From Hibiscus mutabilis (lineage: Eukaryota; Streptophyta; Magnoliopsida; Malvales; Malvaceae): DNA of 64,000 nucleotides. Shown piece after piece: positions 29,024-39,504 of this stretch. The stretch spans positions 81,893,909 to 81,957,908 of the forward strand of contig CM033714.1 of the NCBI GenBank assembly GCA_019671005.1. The letters run 5' to 3'. Positions within the stretch are counted from its first letter, which is position 1. Each line of letters begins with the position of its first letter. The notes under the pieces are model-generated. The model was given only the letters and a program-made list of their open reading frames with translations, searched no databases and was not told where the DNA came from. Position numbers and translations under genes: made by a program.

Positions 29024-32000
29024 ATGGTAGCAGACAATAGATTTGATGTTGAAAATCATAAATCATCAGCTGCTGAGTGCCCACAATCTGCTCATCAGAT
29101 TGGCGTTGGTATGTTCATTCTTTTTTTACTGTTTTTCTTTTTCGGGAAATTTTGATGTTCTTTTCTCTTTTGAATATAAAAATTTTCTGGGTTTGTTTGG
29201 GTGAAAATTTGTATGTTTTGATATGTTTAATTGTGTTTTTTTCTTGAATTCAACGAAAACAATGTGTTAGTTATAACTTTTTTAGTATATTTTACTCTTA
29301 TTTTAGGTTAATTACATATTTCACATTTAAAGTCGTTTATTTTTATCACTTTAGTATTTAAAGATTTTTTTATTATTGTTTAAGTATCTTAAGTTGTAAA
29401 TTATTATTTTTACTCATTTTTTTCACGTCACGGCATCTTAACTAATTACATTACTCGTGGCCTAATAGTAACATTTACAACTCCATGCATCAAAATAACA
29501 AAATAATTATTATTTAAATTAAAAAATATTATACACTTAAACATCTTTAAACTCGTGAATTTGGTGTTATATTTATGTAAGCTATGAACTAATTCAATGG
29601 TGAAAACATTTTTTCATAGTTATGTATTTTGCTTCTTCTAATTGGAAACCTCATCGTCATAATATTGGAGTTATAGAGAAATTATATCATGGGTTATTCT
29701 CGCCATGGACTAACTAATCAAACGCATTTCTTTTATTAATTATTTGTATCTCATCTTTTTACTAAGTGAATCTTCACTTGATAAAAACTGTTTTTAAGTT
29801 TGATTTAGAGTAAATATGAGTGAAGATTCACTAGGTAAAAAGATGAGATGGAAAAAATTAATAAAATAGATGTATTTGATTGGTTGGTCTATGAATGACG
29901 TGACAAGAAGGACCTGTGATATAATTTCTCAAAGTTACTAGAGATATGAGTGTGACGGTTGAATACGGATATGATAACTTTAGATGTTCATATCCCTTTA
30001 TAGTTTAAAATCGTATTTTTATAGAAGTTAAGACATGAATACTCCAAGAAAAATAAAGAATCTGAAAATTTGATTAAATATGCCTAATTCTGATAAACTC
30101 ATACATGAATTCGATCGAACTCGATATAACCATAAAAGACAACTTGAATAATTGAACTCACCTACTTAATAGGTCTAATTTTAAGTCATATGTTGTTCTT
30201 CCTGAGCTAATTTGGCCTTTCTTGCCGAGATTACAGATCATTGGTTCCAAGCAGCTTTTGTGTTGACCACCGGTGTCAATAGTGTCTTCGTGTTGGGATA
30301 CTCCGGTACCGTCATGGTCCCTCTCGGCTGGATCGGAGGTGTAGTCGGATTGGTTTTAGCCGCCGCGGCATCCTTGTATGCAAACATGCTTGTTGCCAAG
30401 CTCCATGATTATAGAGGAAAGCGCCATATCAGATACAGAGATCTCGCAGGAGAAATATATGGTACAAACTATCATTTTTTTTTCAATTTTTAAAATATTC
30501 TTATTTTATATTCATATTCGAATATAAGTATGAAATATACGAGTTTTTAGATATACATGATCACTTTTAGTATAGATCTTAATGAAGTAATTATTTGTTT
30601 TCAACAGGTGAAAAAGCTTATCTTATTACATGGATATTGCAATATGTTAATCTATTCATGATTAACATTGGGTTTCTTATTATGGCCGGTGCTTCTTTAA
30701 AGGTAATTTGAGTTCTCTGTATTTAATTATAATTCCGTCTCTACTTATGAGATATTGTCGGTTTTGATTCCAAAGTCTCAGAGTTTTTCGATGTGAGATT
30801 AGAGTGTCCGAATAAGTTTGAAGGGTTTTTTTTTCTTCTAAAGTAAATGAATATTAATGCAATGCAGGCTTGTTATGTACTTTTCACTGAAGACCGTACC
30901 ATGAAGCTTCCATACTTTACGGGCATGGCTGGATTTGCTTGTATATTGTTTGCCATTTCAATTCCCAATCTGTCGTCTCTAAGAGCATGGCTTGGATGTT
31001 CAACAATTCTCAGCTTAATATACATCGTTGTGGCTTCCGTGCTGGCCGCCCAAGATGGTAATATTTTTCATAAGAACACATCTTTATGTTCATGTTCGAG
31101 TGTCGGACACAAATTTATCAGTAAAATGAAAATGTCAGAATAACATCGAGATACTTATCGATACAAGTGGCTTGTGTTGATATCATTTAGTTTTACTTCT
31201 AATTTACTATGAATCTTCATAATGCTTAATTACTCGTTCAAACGCATATTCAAACATGAACATACGAACATTATTCAACTCCAGTGACTCTCGAAATGCA
31301 TGAAATATATAATATATGTATCAATATCTAACATTCGTATATGATTTTATCGATTTGGTTTCTCGTGTTTGTATTTGAATAATGATATTCACATGTTTTG
31401 TTTGTAGCAATCAAATTACCACCAAGAGATTATAGTATACATGGGACAACAACTGGGAAAATATTTGAAATCATAGGGGCATCTTCAAGTCTTCTCTTTG
31501 CATTCAATACAGGAATGGTTCCAGAAATACAGGTGAGCCTAAAAGCACAGTCATGGTATCTAGAATCTATGTTATTTCGACATACGAATACATGGACACG
31601 AGAATGTTCGATTCTTGTTCGAGCATCTTTCTATTTTTAGTTCTTATTATACTTCTTAACCATTGTTTTCACAACAGGCAACACTGAGGGAGCCATGTGT
31701 GGATAATATGCTGAAAGCTTTGTACTTTCAGTTCACGGTCGGATCCGTACCGATGTTCGCCGTTACATTTATCGGCTATTGGGCTTACGGATCTTCCGCA
31801 CCGTCGTATTTGCTTAGTAGCGTAAGTGGTCCGGTTTGGGTGAAGGCGACTGCTAACATTTCAGCCTTCCTACAATCAGTCATTTCCTTGCATGTAAACA
31901 ATAATACTTGCTTTCCGTTCTATCATTTTCAGTAATATACTGTGTCTATTGGTCGGGTCGAGTTATGTTTGAACTGGATTCACGTACCGAATTAACATTA

Positions 32001-32506
32001 TAAACTTGGTCTAAATCCAGATATAAGACTCGGATTTCAACCTGATCTATCCATATTTATAAATAATTCACCTAAGCCTGTTTAAGTCCGTATGTATTAG
32101 CTCGATTTACCTTTTGTACCGATCGTAGATATTCGCGAGTCCAGCATATGAGTACATGGACACAAAATTCGGAGTCAGCGGAGGCGTCTTCGAGTTCAAA
32201 AGCTTATCTTTCCGGATTGCAGCAAGGGGTGGCTACCTCGCCATCAGCTCGCTCGTGGCGTCCCTACTTCCATTCCTCGGCGACTTCCAGAGCCTGACCG
32301 GAGCATTGAGCACGTTTCCGTTAACCTTTATCCTCGCAAACCACATGTATCTAATGGCAAAGAAGGACACAATGAGTAGTTCACAACAATTATGGCACAA
32401 GCTCAATGTTGTGTTCTTTAGTTTGATGTCGCTTGCCTCAACAGTTGCAGCTATAAGGCTTATAACCGGAGATTCCAGCAAATTCAGTGTATTTGCTGAT
32501 CTTTGA
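29024..32506 (+). CDS. Proline / compatible-solute transporter (ProT family, AAAP superfamily)
   Basis: Plasma-membrane proton symporter; ProT proteins characterised in plants carry proline, glycine betaine and GABA. Exons: 29024-29108, 30237-30461, 30608-30702, 30868-31057, 31408-31532, 31678-31893 and 32129-32506, giving 437 residues, the usual ProT length. ProT-like blocks run throughout: [130 protein letters not shown] and a C-terminal FSVFADL. About ten or eleven membrane spans are evident. Intron 1 (1128 bases) contains a MITE at 29676-29930. The family call is firm; the exact substrate preference is inferred. Confidence 0.94.
29676..29930. mobile_element. Fold-back MITE in intron 1 of the proline transporter (family shared with 53280)
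   Basis: The ends GAGAAATTATATCA and TGATATAATTTCTC are exact mirrors, and the inner arms also pair (AAGTGAATCTTCACT with AGTGAAGATTCACT). The same family recurs at 53280-53544. The 9-bp flanks are only partly alike (GGAGTTATA against AAAGTTACT), suggesting an older insertion. Confidence 0.85.
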
Positions 32507-33375
32507 TGTCTCTAATTCGAAAGTTTGTCTTCCGAGCTAGATCGAGTTTCACTGTTTAAGTGATTAATTGGAGACGAAGATCGAAGTGTTCGAGTTTATT
32601 TGAATAAGTTCGATCTTCGGGTAAAAAAATAAGCTCAAGTATTTTTACTGGAGCTTGAATTCAAGTCCAGATTGAAAATTTTCAATATTAAATAAAAATA
32701 AAGAAAAACTCAATTAAGCTTGTAGATTTCCTGAGTTAAGCATTAAGATGTTCTAATTTAGTTTTCTCGATAATTCAAGATTACTTGACTTGATAATGAC
32801 AGAGACATATTTGAATTTCTCGAGTTGGACCCAAATTTATAATTAAAATAATATATTTTTATTTAATAATTAACCGATAGCAAATTATGTTAGTTGATAA
32901 TAGATTACGTTAATACAAAATTGTTTAAAATATATAGGAGACTATGTTTCAATTCAAAAGCACAAATGGCGAAGTAAGAGTTAACATAGAGAGCATCAAA
33001 GTTTATTAAATTTTTAAAAATTCATAAGGATAAAGGCTTTATAAATGACCTAAAATGATATTATACCAAAAGTTTTAGGAGGGGTAACAAATACATACCT
33101 TTGTCTCGAGCACAAGTGAGTTATTTAAATTTACTTTCTTTGTAATTGTTAGGGATAAAAGAGTCTTTATAATTGTATATCCAATCATCTAAACTAAAAA
33201 TGTTATTCCTAACCCAATTTGTTATTATAATTGTCTATTTATTAAACAATTAAATTAACAAATTCTACTGATAATCTTCTAAAAATAATCAAAACTTTTA
33301 ATTTTAGCTCAAATTTTTCACCAAAGATCTATAATTGTCCGACAAAACTGACATAGTTCAACGTGTTCTTTTTTA
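32507..33375. other. Gene-free region downstream of the proline transporter
   Basis: AT-rich sequence with no recognisable gene or repeat boundary. It includes the transporter 3' region. Confidence 0.45.
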
Positions 33376-33598
33376 ATTAAAGACTTAACTATAAAATAAG
33401 TGTTCAAACTATGTCTTTTTTACGACAAGTGCCTAAAATATTTTCTGGTCGAAATAGGTGCCAAAGTTGACTTTAAAATAAGCTAAAAAAATAAAATTTT
33501 AAGCACTTATTTCAACCAAAAATAAAACTTTAGACACCTATTTAAGTCAAAATACTTTAGGCACCTATTACAAAAGAACATAGTTAAGCCTTAATTAA
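33376..33598. mobile_element. Short fold-back MITE
   Basis: TAATTAAAGACTTAACTAT at the left is mirrored by ATAGTTAAGCCTTAATTA at the right. The arms pair for about 90 bases through words such as AGTGCCTAAA-TATTTT and AAAATACTTTAGGCACCTA. It directly abuts the next element. Confidence 0.65.
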
Positions 33599-33603
33599 AA
33601 TTT

Positions 33604-34191
33604 GGATTAAGTACACAAATGGTCAGTAAACTATCCTAAAAATACAAAACGGTCACTAAACTTTTAAAAGTTACATAATAAATATTAAACTTTAATTTCT
33701 TTTTTACAAAATAGTCACTAAGTCGTTACCTGTTGTTAACTGGACATGGCAGTTACAGAAAGTTGTATAACATCACATTTAATCTTCAATATTTACACAT
33801 TCAATCAATTTAGACATCAACAATGAGAGTTAAATTAGGATTAAATTTATTGAATGTGTTAATATGGAGAATTATATGTGTTATTATTCAAATTTTCTTA
33901 ACTATGACGTCATTCACTTAACGGCTCAGTGACTATTTTGTAACAAAAATTTAGTCCTATTTTAACTCTCATTATTGATGTCTAAATTGATTAAATGTGT
34001 AAATATTGAAGATTAAATGTGATGTTATATAACTTTCTGTAACTGTGACATCATTCACTTAACGACGGTTAACGGCTCAGTGACCATTTTTAACAAAAAT
34101 TAAATTTTAAACCCCATTATATAATTTTTAAAAGTTTAGTGACAATTTTGTACTTTTGGGGTAGTTTAGTGACAATTTGTGTACATTACCC
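33604..34191. mobile_element. Mutator-like non-autonomous TIR element (588 bp)
   Basis: The left end GGATTAAGTACACAAATGGTCA is mirrored at the right (TGACAATTTGTGTACATTACCC), and inner inverted blocks pair over about 200 bases, for example AATCAATTTAGACATCAA with TTGATGTCTAAATTGATT. The flanks TTAAAATTT (33595-33603) and TTAAAGTTT (34192-34200) match at 8 of 9. The TIR resembles that of the element at 16895. Confidence 0.85.
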
Positions 34192-34224
34192 TTAAAGTTT
34201 TGTTGTTTTTGACATTTTTTACCT

Positions 34225-34360
34225 TTGGGCCATTTAATATTAAAAAAGCCCAAAGGCCGAATCAATCTCATGCTTCACTAGGACCATAAGCGCTTATATT
34301 TACCGTCTACAAACTACGCTCGCTCTGTAATATAAATTCCCCTAACCTAATTAGGGTTTT
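34225..34360 (+). promoter_or_regulatory. Ribosomal-protein-type promoter elements (site II and telo-box)
   Basis: TTGGGCC near 34226 and AAGCCCA near 34247 fit the TGGGCY site II motif. TTAGGGTTT at 34351-34359 is a telo-box (AAACCCTAA inverted). Both are known to drive plant ribosomal protein genes, and here they precede the L35a gene in the expected order. A TATAAATT lies between them at about 34331. Confidence 0.7.
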
Positions 34361-34434
34361 TTTAGGGCTTTCTCACTTGCAGTTGCCATTGTCGGAACCA
34401 AAACGAGTAAGCGTCAGCTTCTGAATCGAACGAA

Positions 34435-35781
34435 ATGGTGAAAGGACGCCAGGGAGAGCGAGTCAGGTACACTTTGAATTCGATCTCTTCATTTTCTCTT
34501 TCGAAACCCTTTTTTCCAGTTTCTGTTTTGATATATAGAATTTAGTTTTCGGATTTAACTTAATATTTTCCCTTTACATTTGTTCTTTTTAACTGCAGAC
34601 TCTATGTAAGAGGAACCATCTTGGGTTACAAGAGGTAATAAGAATGTAACCTTTTTATTGCCTTTATTTTATTTTTTTTGCTCTGTTGGTTTTGAACTGT
34701 TCCCTCTTTTTGGTTAATTAGAGAATCTTTTTAGGTAGCCTTTGGGAACTTGGATTTCAAATTTTGGCTTTGGATTTAAAAAGTAATGTAAATTAAGTGA
34801 TAAGACATAAAAATGTAGCATTCATGATTATTTCTCAAATCCATGATTGTTTTGGATGCTTATTTAGTAGTGAATTTGAATTTCCGAAGGAATGTATGAA
34901 TTCAACAAATTCATTCTTCTTTTTTTGAAATATATAGTATGTTGAATCTCGACTTATAGGAGTAATTTTAATATTTTGTTATATGTACGAGTTATTTTAG
35001 CTTATTCGATGTGCTAAAGAAAATGGAATTGAACGTATATAACAAAGGAGGTCCTCTCCTGGAATAGGGGAAGGGTTGTAGATTTTTGGATTCGAATTCT
35101 TGACTTTCTGGATGCCACTTTTAATGGATTATTATGTTTTCATTTATTTATTTGTTAGGAAAATGAGTAAAGGAAATAAGAATTTAGTTGCATTGATTTA
35201 GAAGTTGGATTTTTATTGCCTATAGACTCATGCTAGTAACTTGTTTTTACGAACTGAAATTACAATTTGCGAAACAAAGGGGACAAGATGTAATTGCTTT
35301 TGTTAACTAAAATGGGGTTCAGGGTTCTTTTTTTAATTGAGTGTAGCAACATGGAACTGAATTTTCGAGCTGTTTTTTCTATGTTTTGTATTGTTGCTTA
35401 AATTTGTATTTGGTGGTTGTTAGGTCAAAGTCAAACCAGTATCCGAACACTTCATTGATCCAGATTGAGGGAGTTAACACTAAGGAGGAAGTAGCATGGT
35501 ATGCAGGCAAGCGGATGGCATATATTTACAAAGCTAAGGTGAAGAAGAATGGCTCACACTATCGCTGCATTTGGGGAAAGGTTGCTAGACCACATGGTAA
35601 TAGCGGTGTCGTTCGTGCTAAGTTCAAGTCTAATCTTCCCCCCAAATCTATGGTAAATGTGGCATATTTATTTGTATTTAATGGCTTACTTTCTATACTT
35701 TGTACTTTTGATCTTAAAATATTTTTGGTTGCTTTGCAGGGAGATAGAGTCCGAGTGTTCATGTACCCCAGCAATATATGA
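34435..35781 (+). CDS. RPL35A: 60S ribosomal protein L35a (eL33)
   Basis: Structural component of the large cytosolic ribosomal subunit. Exons: 34435-34466, 34599-34634, 35424-35652 and 35740-35781; together 112 residues, the family length. Conserved blocks: [81 protein letters not shown] and the terminal RVFMYPSNI. The promoter carries site II and telo-box motifs. After the stop, GAG-GTAATG at 35783 and a pyrimidine-rich TTGCAG at 36406 outline a likely intron in the 3' untranslated region. Nothing suggests loss of function. Confidence 0.97.
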
Positions 35782-35782
35782 G

Positions 35783-36406
35783 GTAATGTTGTCTTCTGGT
35801 TTGTGATCTTTCTTAGTTGTTATGTGGGTTTGTGAGTTTTCCGTTTTTATCTGTTTGTCCAGTTTGTCCATTCATATCTGAGGAACCTTTGTTATGTTTA
35901 ATGATTTAGCTTTCTTTGATGATTAACTCTTGATGGACAAGTTGATTTTTGCATCTTGATTGATGGATTAATTCATTGTTCAATCCTCATCTAGCTTTGT
36001 TATAATTTTCAGTTTGTCTCTGATTTTATCCTCATGGCCGTGTTCAGTAATGATTCATATATTCTTGTTTCGACTACAAGCTTCTTGTGATTGTTCATTG
36101 TGAGACCCTATAAATATATGGAAATCTTCAAAAGATTTAACATGCCAGTGTCCATCACTTCATTTTTTTATGTACCTACTTGTGTCCATTGTATATCCAT
36201 ATATAGGCCCTTAAAATGCATGTAGAAACTTCAAAAAGCTGATATATCCATGTCAGGCAGATACTCGCATTCAAGTAACTTGCTTGCTACGTGTGTCTTT
36301 GTAGTCTTGTTTGTTGCGATCTTTTATCCTACCTACTTTGTTGTTTAGATTGTTGTTATTCCTTATTATCCTCCCGTAATTTCACTTTTTTCTTCTTTCC
36401 TTGCAG
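35783..36406 (+). other. Probable intron in the 3' UTR of RPL35A
   Basis: A GTAATG donor two bases after the stop codon and a CTTTCCTTGCAG acceptor at 36406 bracket 624 bases of T-rich DNA with no ORF. The exon after it would hold the rest of the 3' UTR (AATAAA at about 36650). Transcript data would decide. Confidence 0.5.
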
Positions 36407-36659
36407 TTGCTAAATGTCCGACCGCATTCGATCAATGACTCGAGTTATTCCTTCTTTTCACTTTGTCTATGTAAACTTGGTCAAAATGATATTGTATGAG
36501 ACTAGTTTTGTTTACATGTTTTTGTTACTAATATTTTCCAGTAATTTCTTTGTACTTTGAAGTTTTGGTATCGTTTATGGAACTCAATAGCAAGATTGGT
36601 CTACTGTTCTTTCAACTGTTATCGTAAATCGCCTCACGTATTGCATGGAATAAAAACCG

Positions 36660-37160
36660 GACCGGTTGAATCTTGAGTTGATGATCATGGTTTGAGGCGT
36701 ATGTATGAATCGGAGGACATTGAGCCGGTAAAAACCATCGACAATTGTCTGATTGTCCGATTTTATAAACATGTTGCTTCCGACAATTGTCTCACTAAAA
36801 AAGTAGACGATGTTTATCAGAGATGCTAGTTCAACGAGTTCAAATTGTTTTGTTTATAAAATATATGCATATTAAAAAAAGTTAAATATATTTATAAATA
36901 TATATTATTTTTTAATTACTTATAATTAATTTTAGACTATTTAAAATATTTTTTTGTTGTGCAGCTCATTTCATGTATGCAAATAGTTTTATTTGTTTTT
37001 AAAAATTAAGTAAAAGACATGCATGCACGTGTGGATAAGTCTTAGTAAATATCCGATTTGGTCTCAATAAGCCGACTTCTCCGCCATCACCTCCACTACT
37101 ATCAATTAATGTATTAAGTATTATTGTGTGGTGAATTATAATTATTTTGAATGTTTTAAG
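36660..37160. other. Gene-free intergenic region
   Basis: I see no protein-like frame and no clear element boundary before the MITE at 37162. Confidence 0.4.
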
Positions 37161-37161
37161 A

Positions 37162-37528
37162 GGAAAAATTACTTGGATATTGTGGTGGATTTTTTTTCTC
37201 TCCAAAGTATTACACTGAGCAGATTAATTCTAAAAGTATTGTAGTTTGAACAGTATTCTGAAAGTTGACACTAGCTGAATCTGATTTTAGAGAAAAAATC
37301 CGACTTTAGAATTTTTTCTAAAGTCGGATTCAGCTGATTCCGACTTTGAATTTTTTTCTCTAAAGTTGGATTCAGTTAGTTTCAACTTTAAAATTTTTTC
37401 TTTAAAATCAAATTTAACTGTTGCCGACTTTGGGTGCACTGTTCAAACTGTAATACTTTTAGAATTAATCTACTCAGTGTAATATTTTAGGAGAAAAAAT
37501 CCCACCACAATATCCAAATAATTTTTCC
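37162..37528. mobile_element. Fold-back MITE with about 95-bp arms
   Basis: Left GGAAAAATTACTTGGATATT and right AATATCCAAATAATTTTTCC are inverted copies, and the pairing extends through TTCTAAAAGTATTGTAGTTTGAACAGT. The flanks GTTTTAAGA and ATATTAAGA agree at 7 of 9. The centre holds alternating copies of AAAGTCGGATTCAGCTGA in both orientations, so the whole unit can fold into a long hairpin. A second, diverged member lies at about 50437-50765. Confidence 0.85.
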
Positions 37529-37537
37529 ATATTAAGA

Positions 37538-39300
37538 TTTAGATATTTGAAGTTTATGTAATAGGGTTAGTATTAATGAATTTAATGTTGTGATTTAAGG
37601 TTTTAGAGAGATATTTGGATTTTAAATTTTAAATTAAATATATATATGTATAATTTTATTGATAAAGCATGGAATAATAATTTATTTATTAATTGTATGT
37701 ATCAAAATCATGAAACCAAATATCGATTGTTATATCAATGTGGAAAGTATTAACATAAACGTTAATTTTAAGAAATACTTTTAAGATGCTCATTACCAAA
37801 ATGCCTTTTAATAAATGAATAATTATAGATGTATAGGGTTGAAAGGATTTTCCTATACTAAATTTGTATATTATTTGATTCAAATTAATCGAGGAATATT
37901 TAATTTTTATAAAATATTATTGTCTACGTATCTAATTCTATTTATAATGGGTATGATGTCTAAAATATATACTAAAAAAATAAAAAGAAAAGGAGCGTCT
38001 TTTTAAGAAATTTCTCAAATTGTTCAAAGTCTCCTTTCATACCAATACGTTTCCACTACTAACATTTGACTTTTCAATCGAACCCAGACAAAAATTGGAA
38101 AATATTAAAAATGCTGGAATAAATCAATCCTCATTAATTAATCAAAACCTAAATAAACAACAGATTAAATTCTGTACTTAGTCCCTATACCGTGTATAAG
38201 TTTTGGAATTTTGGTCCTTATACTTTCATTACTTTTTAAATGTTGCACATTTAATCCTAAATCAAATAATATAGAGACAATACGGTTAAATTACAATGAC
38301 TTCAAATGATTAAATTTGAGGACAAGAATTAAATGCAAGTCAAAATTTTCTATTAGTTTGTAACAGCCTTCCCCAACAAAATGGGTAAACCAGATAATAA
38401 ACACCCATCTTTTTCCTTGTTTTTATTTTAGGGTCCAACCTTTGATCTCTTTTTTTATATAGCCCCCAAATCATTGTTCTCCTTATTTTTTATTTGTATT
38501 CTAAATGTATCCAAGAATTTAACTGAATTTGGGTCATTCAATCCATTTTATGTATAAGTTGTGGATTCAATCCATTTTACTCTAATCCGATCATTTTTAG
38601 TTCTATATTTTTAAAAATTTAAAATTTTAGTAGTGATTCAAACAGTAGTTGTGCAATTTGTTAAGTCAAATTCTGTGATTGGTCCATGTATAATGCTCAC
38701 GTTATAAATTTAGTTAATGTTCTTTAATTTGATCATTTAAGTCTCTACAGTTTTGTTGTATTATCTTTTTATTGTATGGTTGAGGATTGACATTTTAAAA
38801 TTTGAAGAATGAAGGAATTGAAATTAACTAAATTAGAGTACATAGACTAAATTCATAATTTATATAGAGTTTAGGTATAATGATAAATTTGACCTTAAAT
38901 ATGCAACTTACACATATTATAATGATTAAGAACGAGATTTAATTTAACAAATTTTCATGGTTACTATTTAAACGGTGTTAAAATTTAAAATTTAAAAAGT
39001 ACATGATTAAAAATGATCAAAGTATAAAGACTAAATTTTCGACTTATGCATAGTGCAAGACTAATAGAAGAATTTAACCTATTAATTAATTAATTAATTA
39101 AAAGGTTAAAAAAACCAAATAAATAACACAAACGCGTTTACTTCATCTAGTTTAAAATTTGTCTCTCTTCGTTTTCTCAGAGAGAAAATTTACAGAGAGG
39201 CAGCCATAGTTTTTTTCATAACATTATTTCTTTACTTCTTCATTTTCATTTCTTCAAGTTCAATTTTTTTTTCATTTTTCTTCTCTTTGGGATTCATTGC
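37538..39300. mobile_element. Gene-free region with decayed TIR elements
   Basis: At 38530-39080 the two ends are inverted relatives: GTATAAGTTGTGGATTCAAT-type sequence at the left, and at the right the inverse of TAGGTTAAATTCTTCTATTAG..GCATAAGTC. Another partial copy begins at about 38164. No gene is supported. The last 200 bases form the promoter and leader of the sugar-nucleotide transporter. Confidence 0.5.
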
Positions 39301-39307
39301 TATTGTA

Positions 39308-39325
39308 ATGAGAAATTTTGAGTAA
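39308..39325 (+). promoter_or_regulatory. Short upstream ORF (5 aa) in the leader of the transporter at 39505
   Basis: ATG followed by four codons and TAA lies in the presumed 5' leader. It would be the first ATG met by scanning ribosomes if transcription starts near 39170. Confidence 0.45.
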
Positions 39326-39330
39326 GATCC

Positions 39331-39471
39331 ATGGAAGCTAATTCCATCAAATCATCTCTAAAAGCCCCATTTTCCACACCAAAAACACTCAGAATCTTCC
39401 CCAAACTCAACTCAGATCCACATTCGTATAACCCCCAGATTCCATTTTCTCTCAAAACACAGTTTTTTTAA
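39331..39471 (+). promoter_or_regulatory. Upstream ORF (46 aa) in the leader of the transporter at 39505
   Basis: An ATG with a favourable context (ACC-like ATCCATGG) opens 46 codons ending in TAA, 33 bases before the main ATG. The peptide is Ser/Pro/Lys-rich with no known motif. If the leader is unspliced, this ORF should reduce translation of the transporter. Confidence 0.5.
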
Positions 39472-39504
39472 CACACAAATTAAGATACCCAGATTCTGAA
39501 AACA

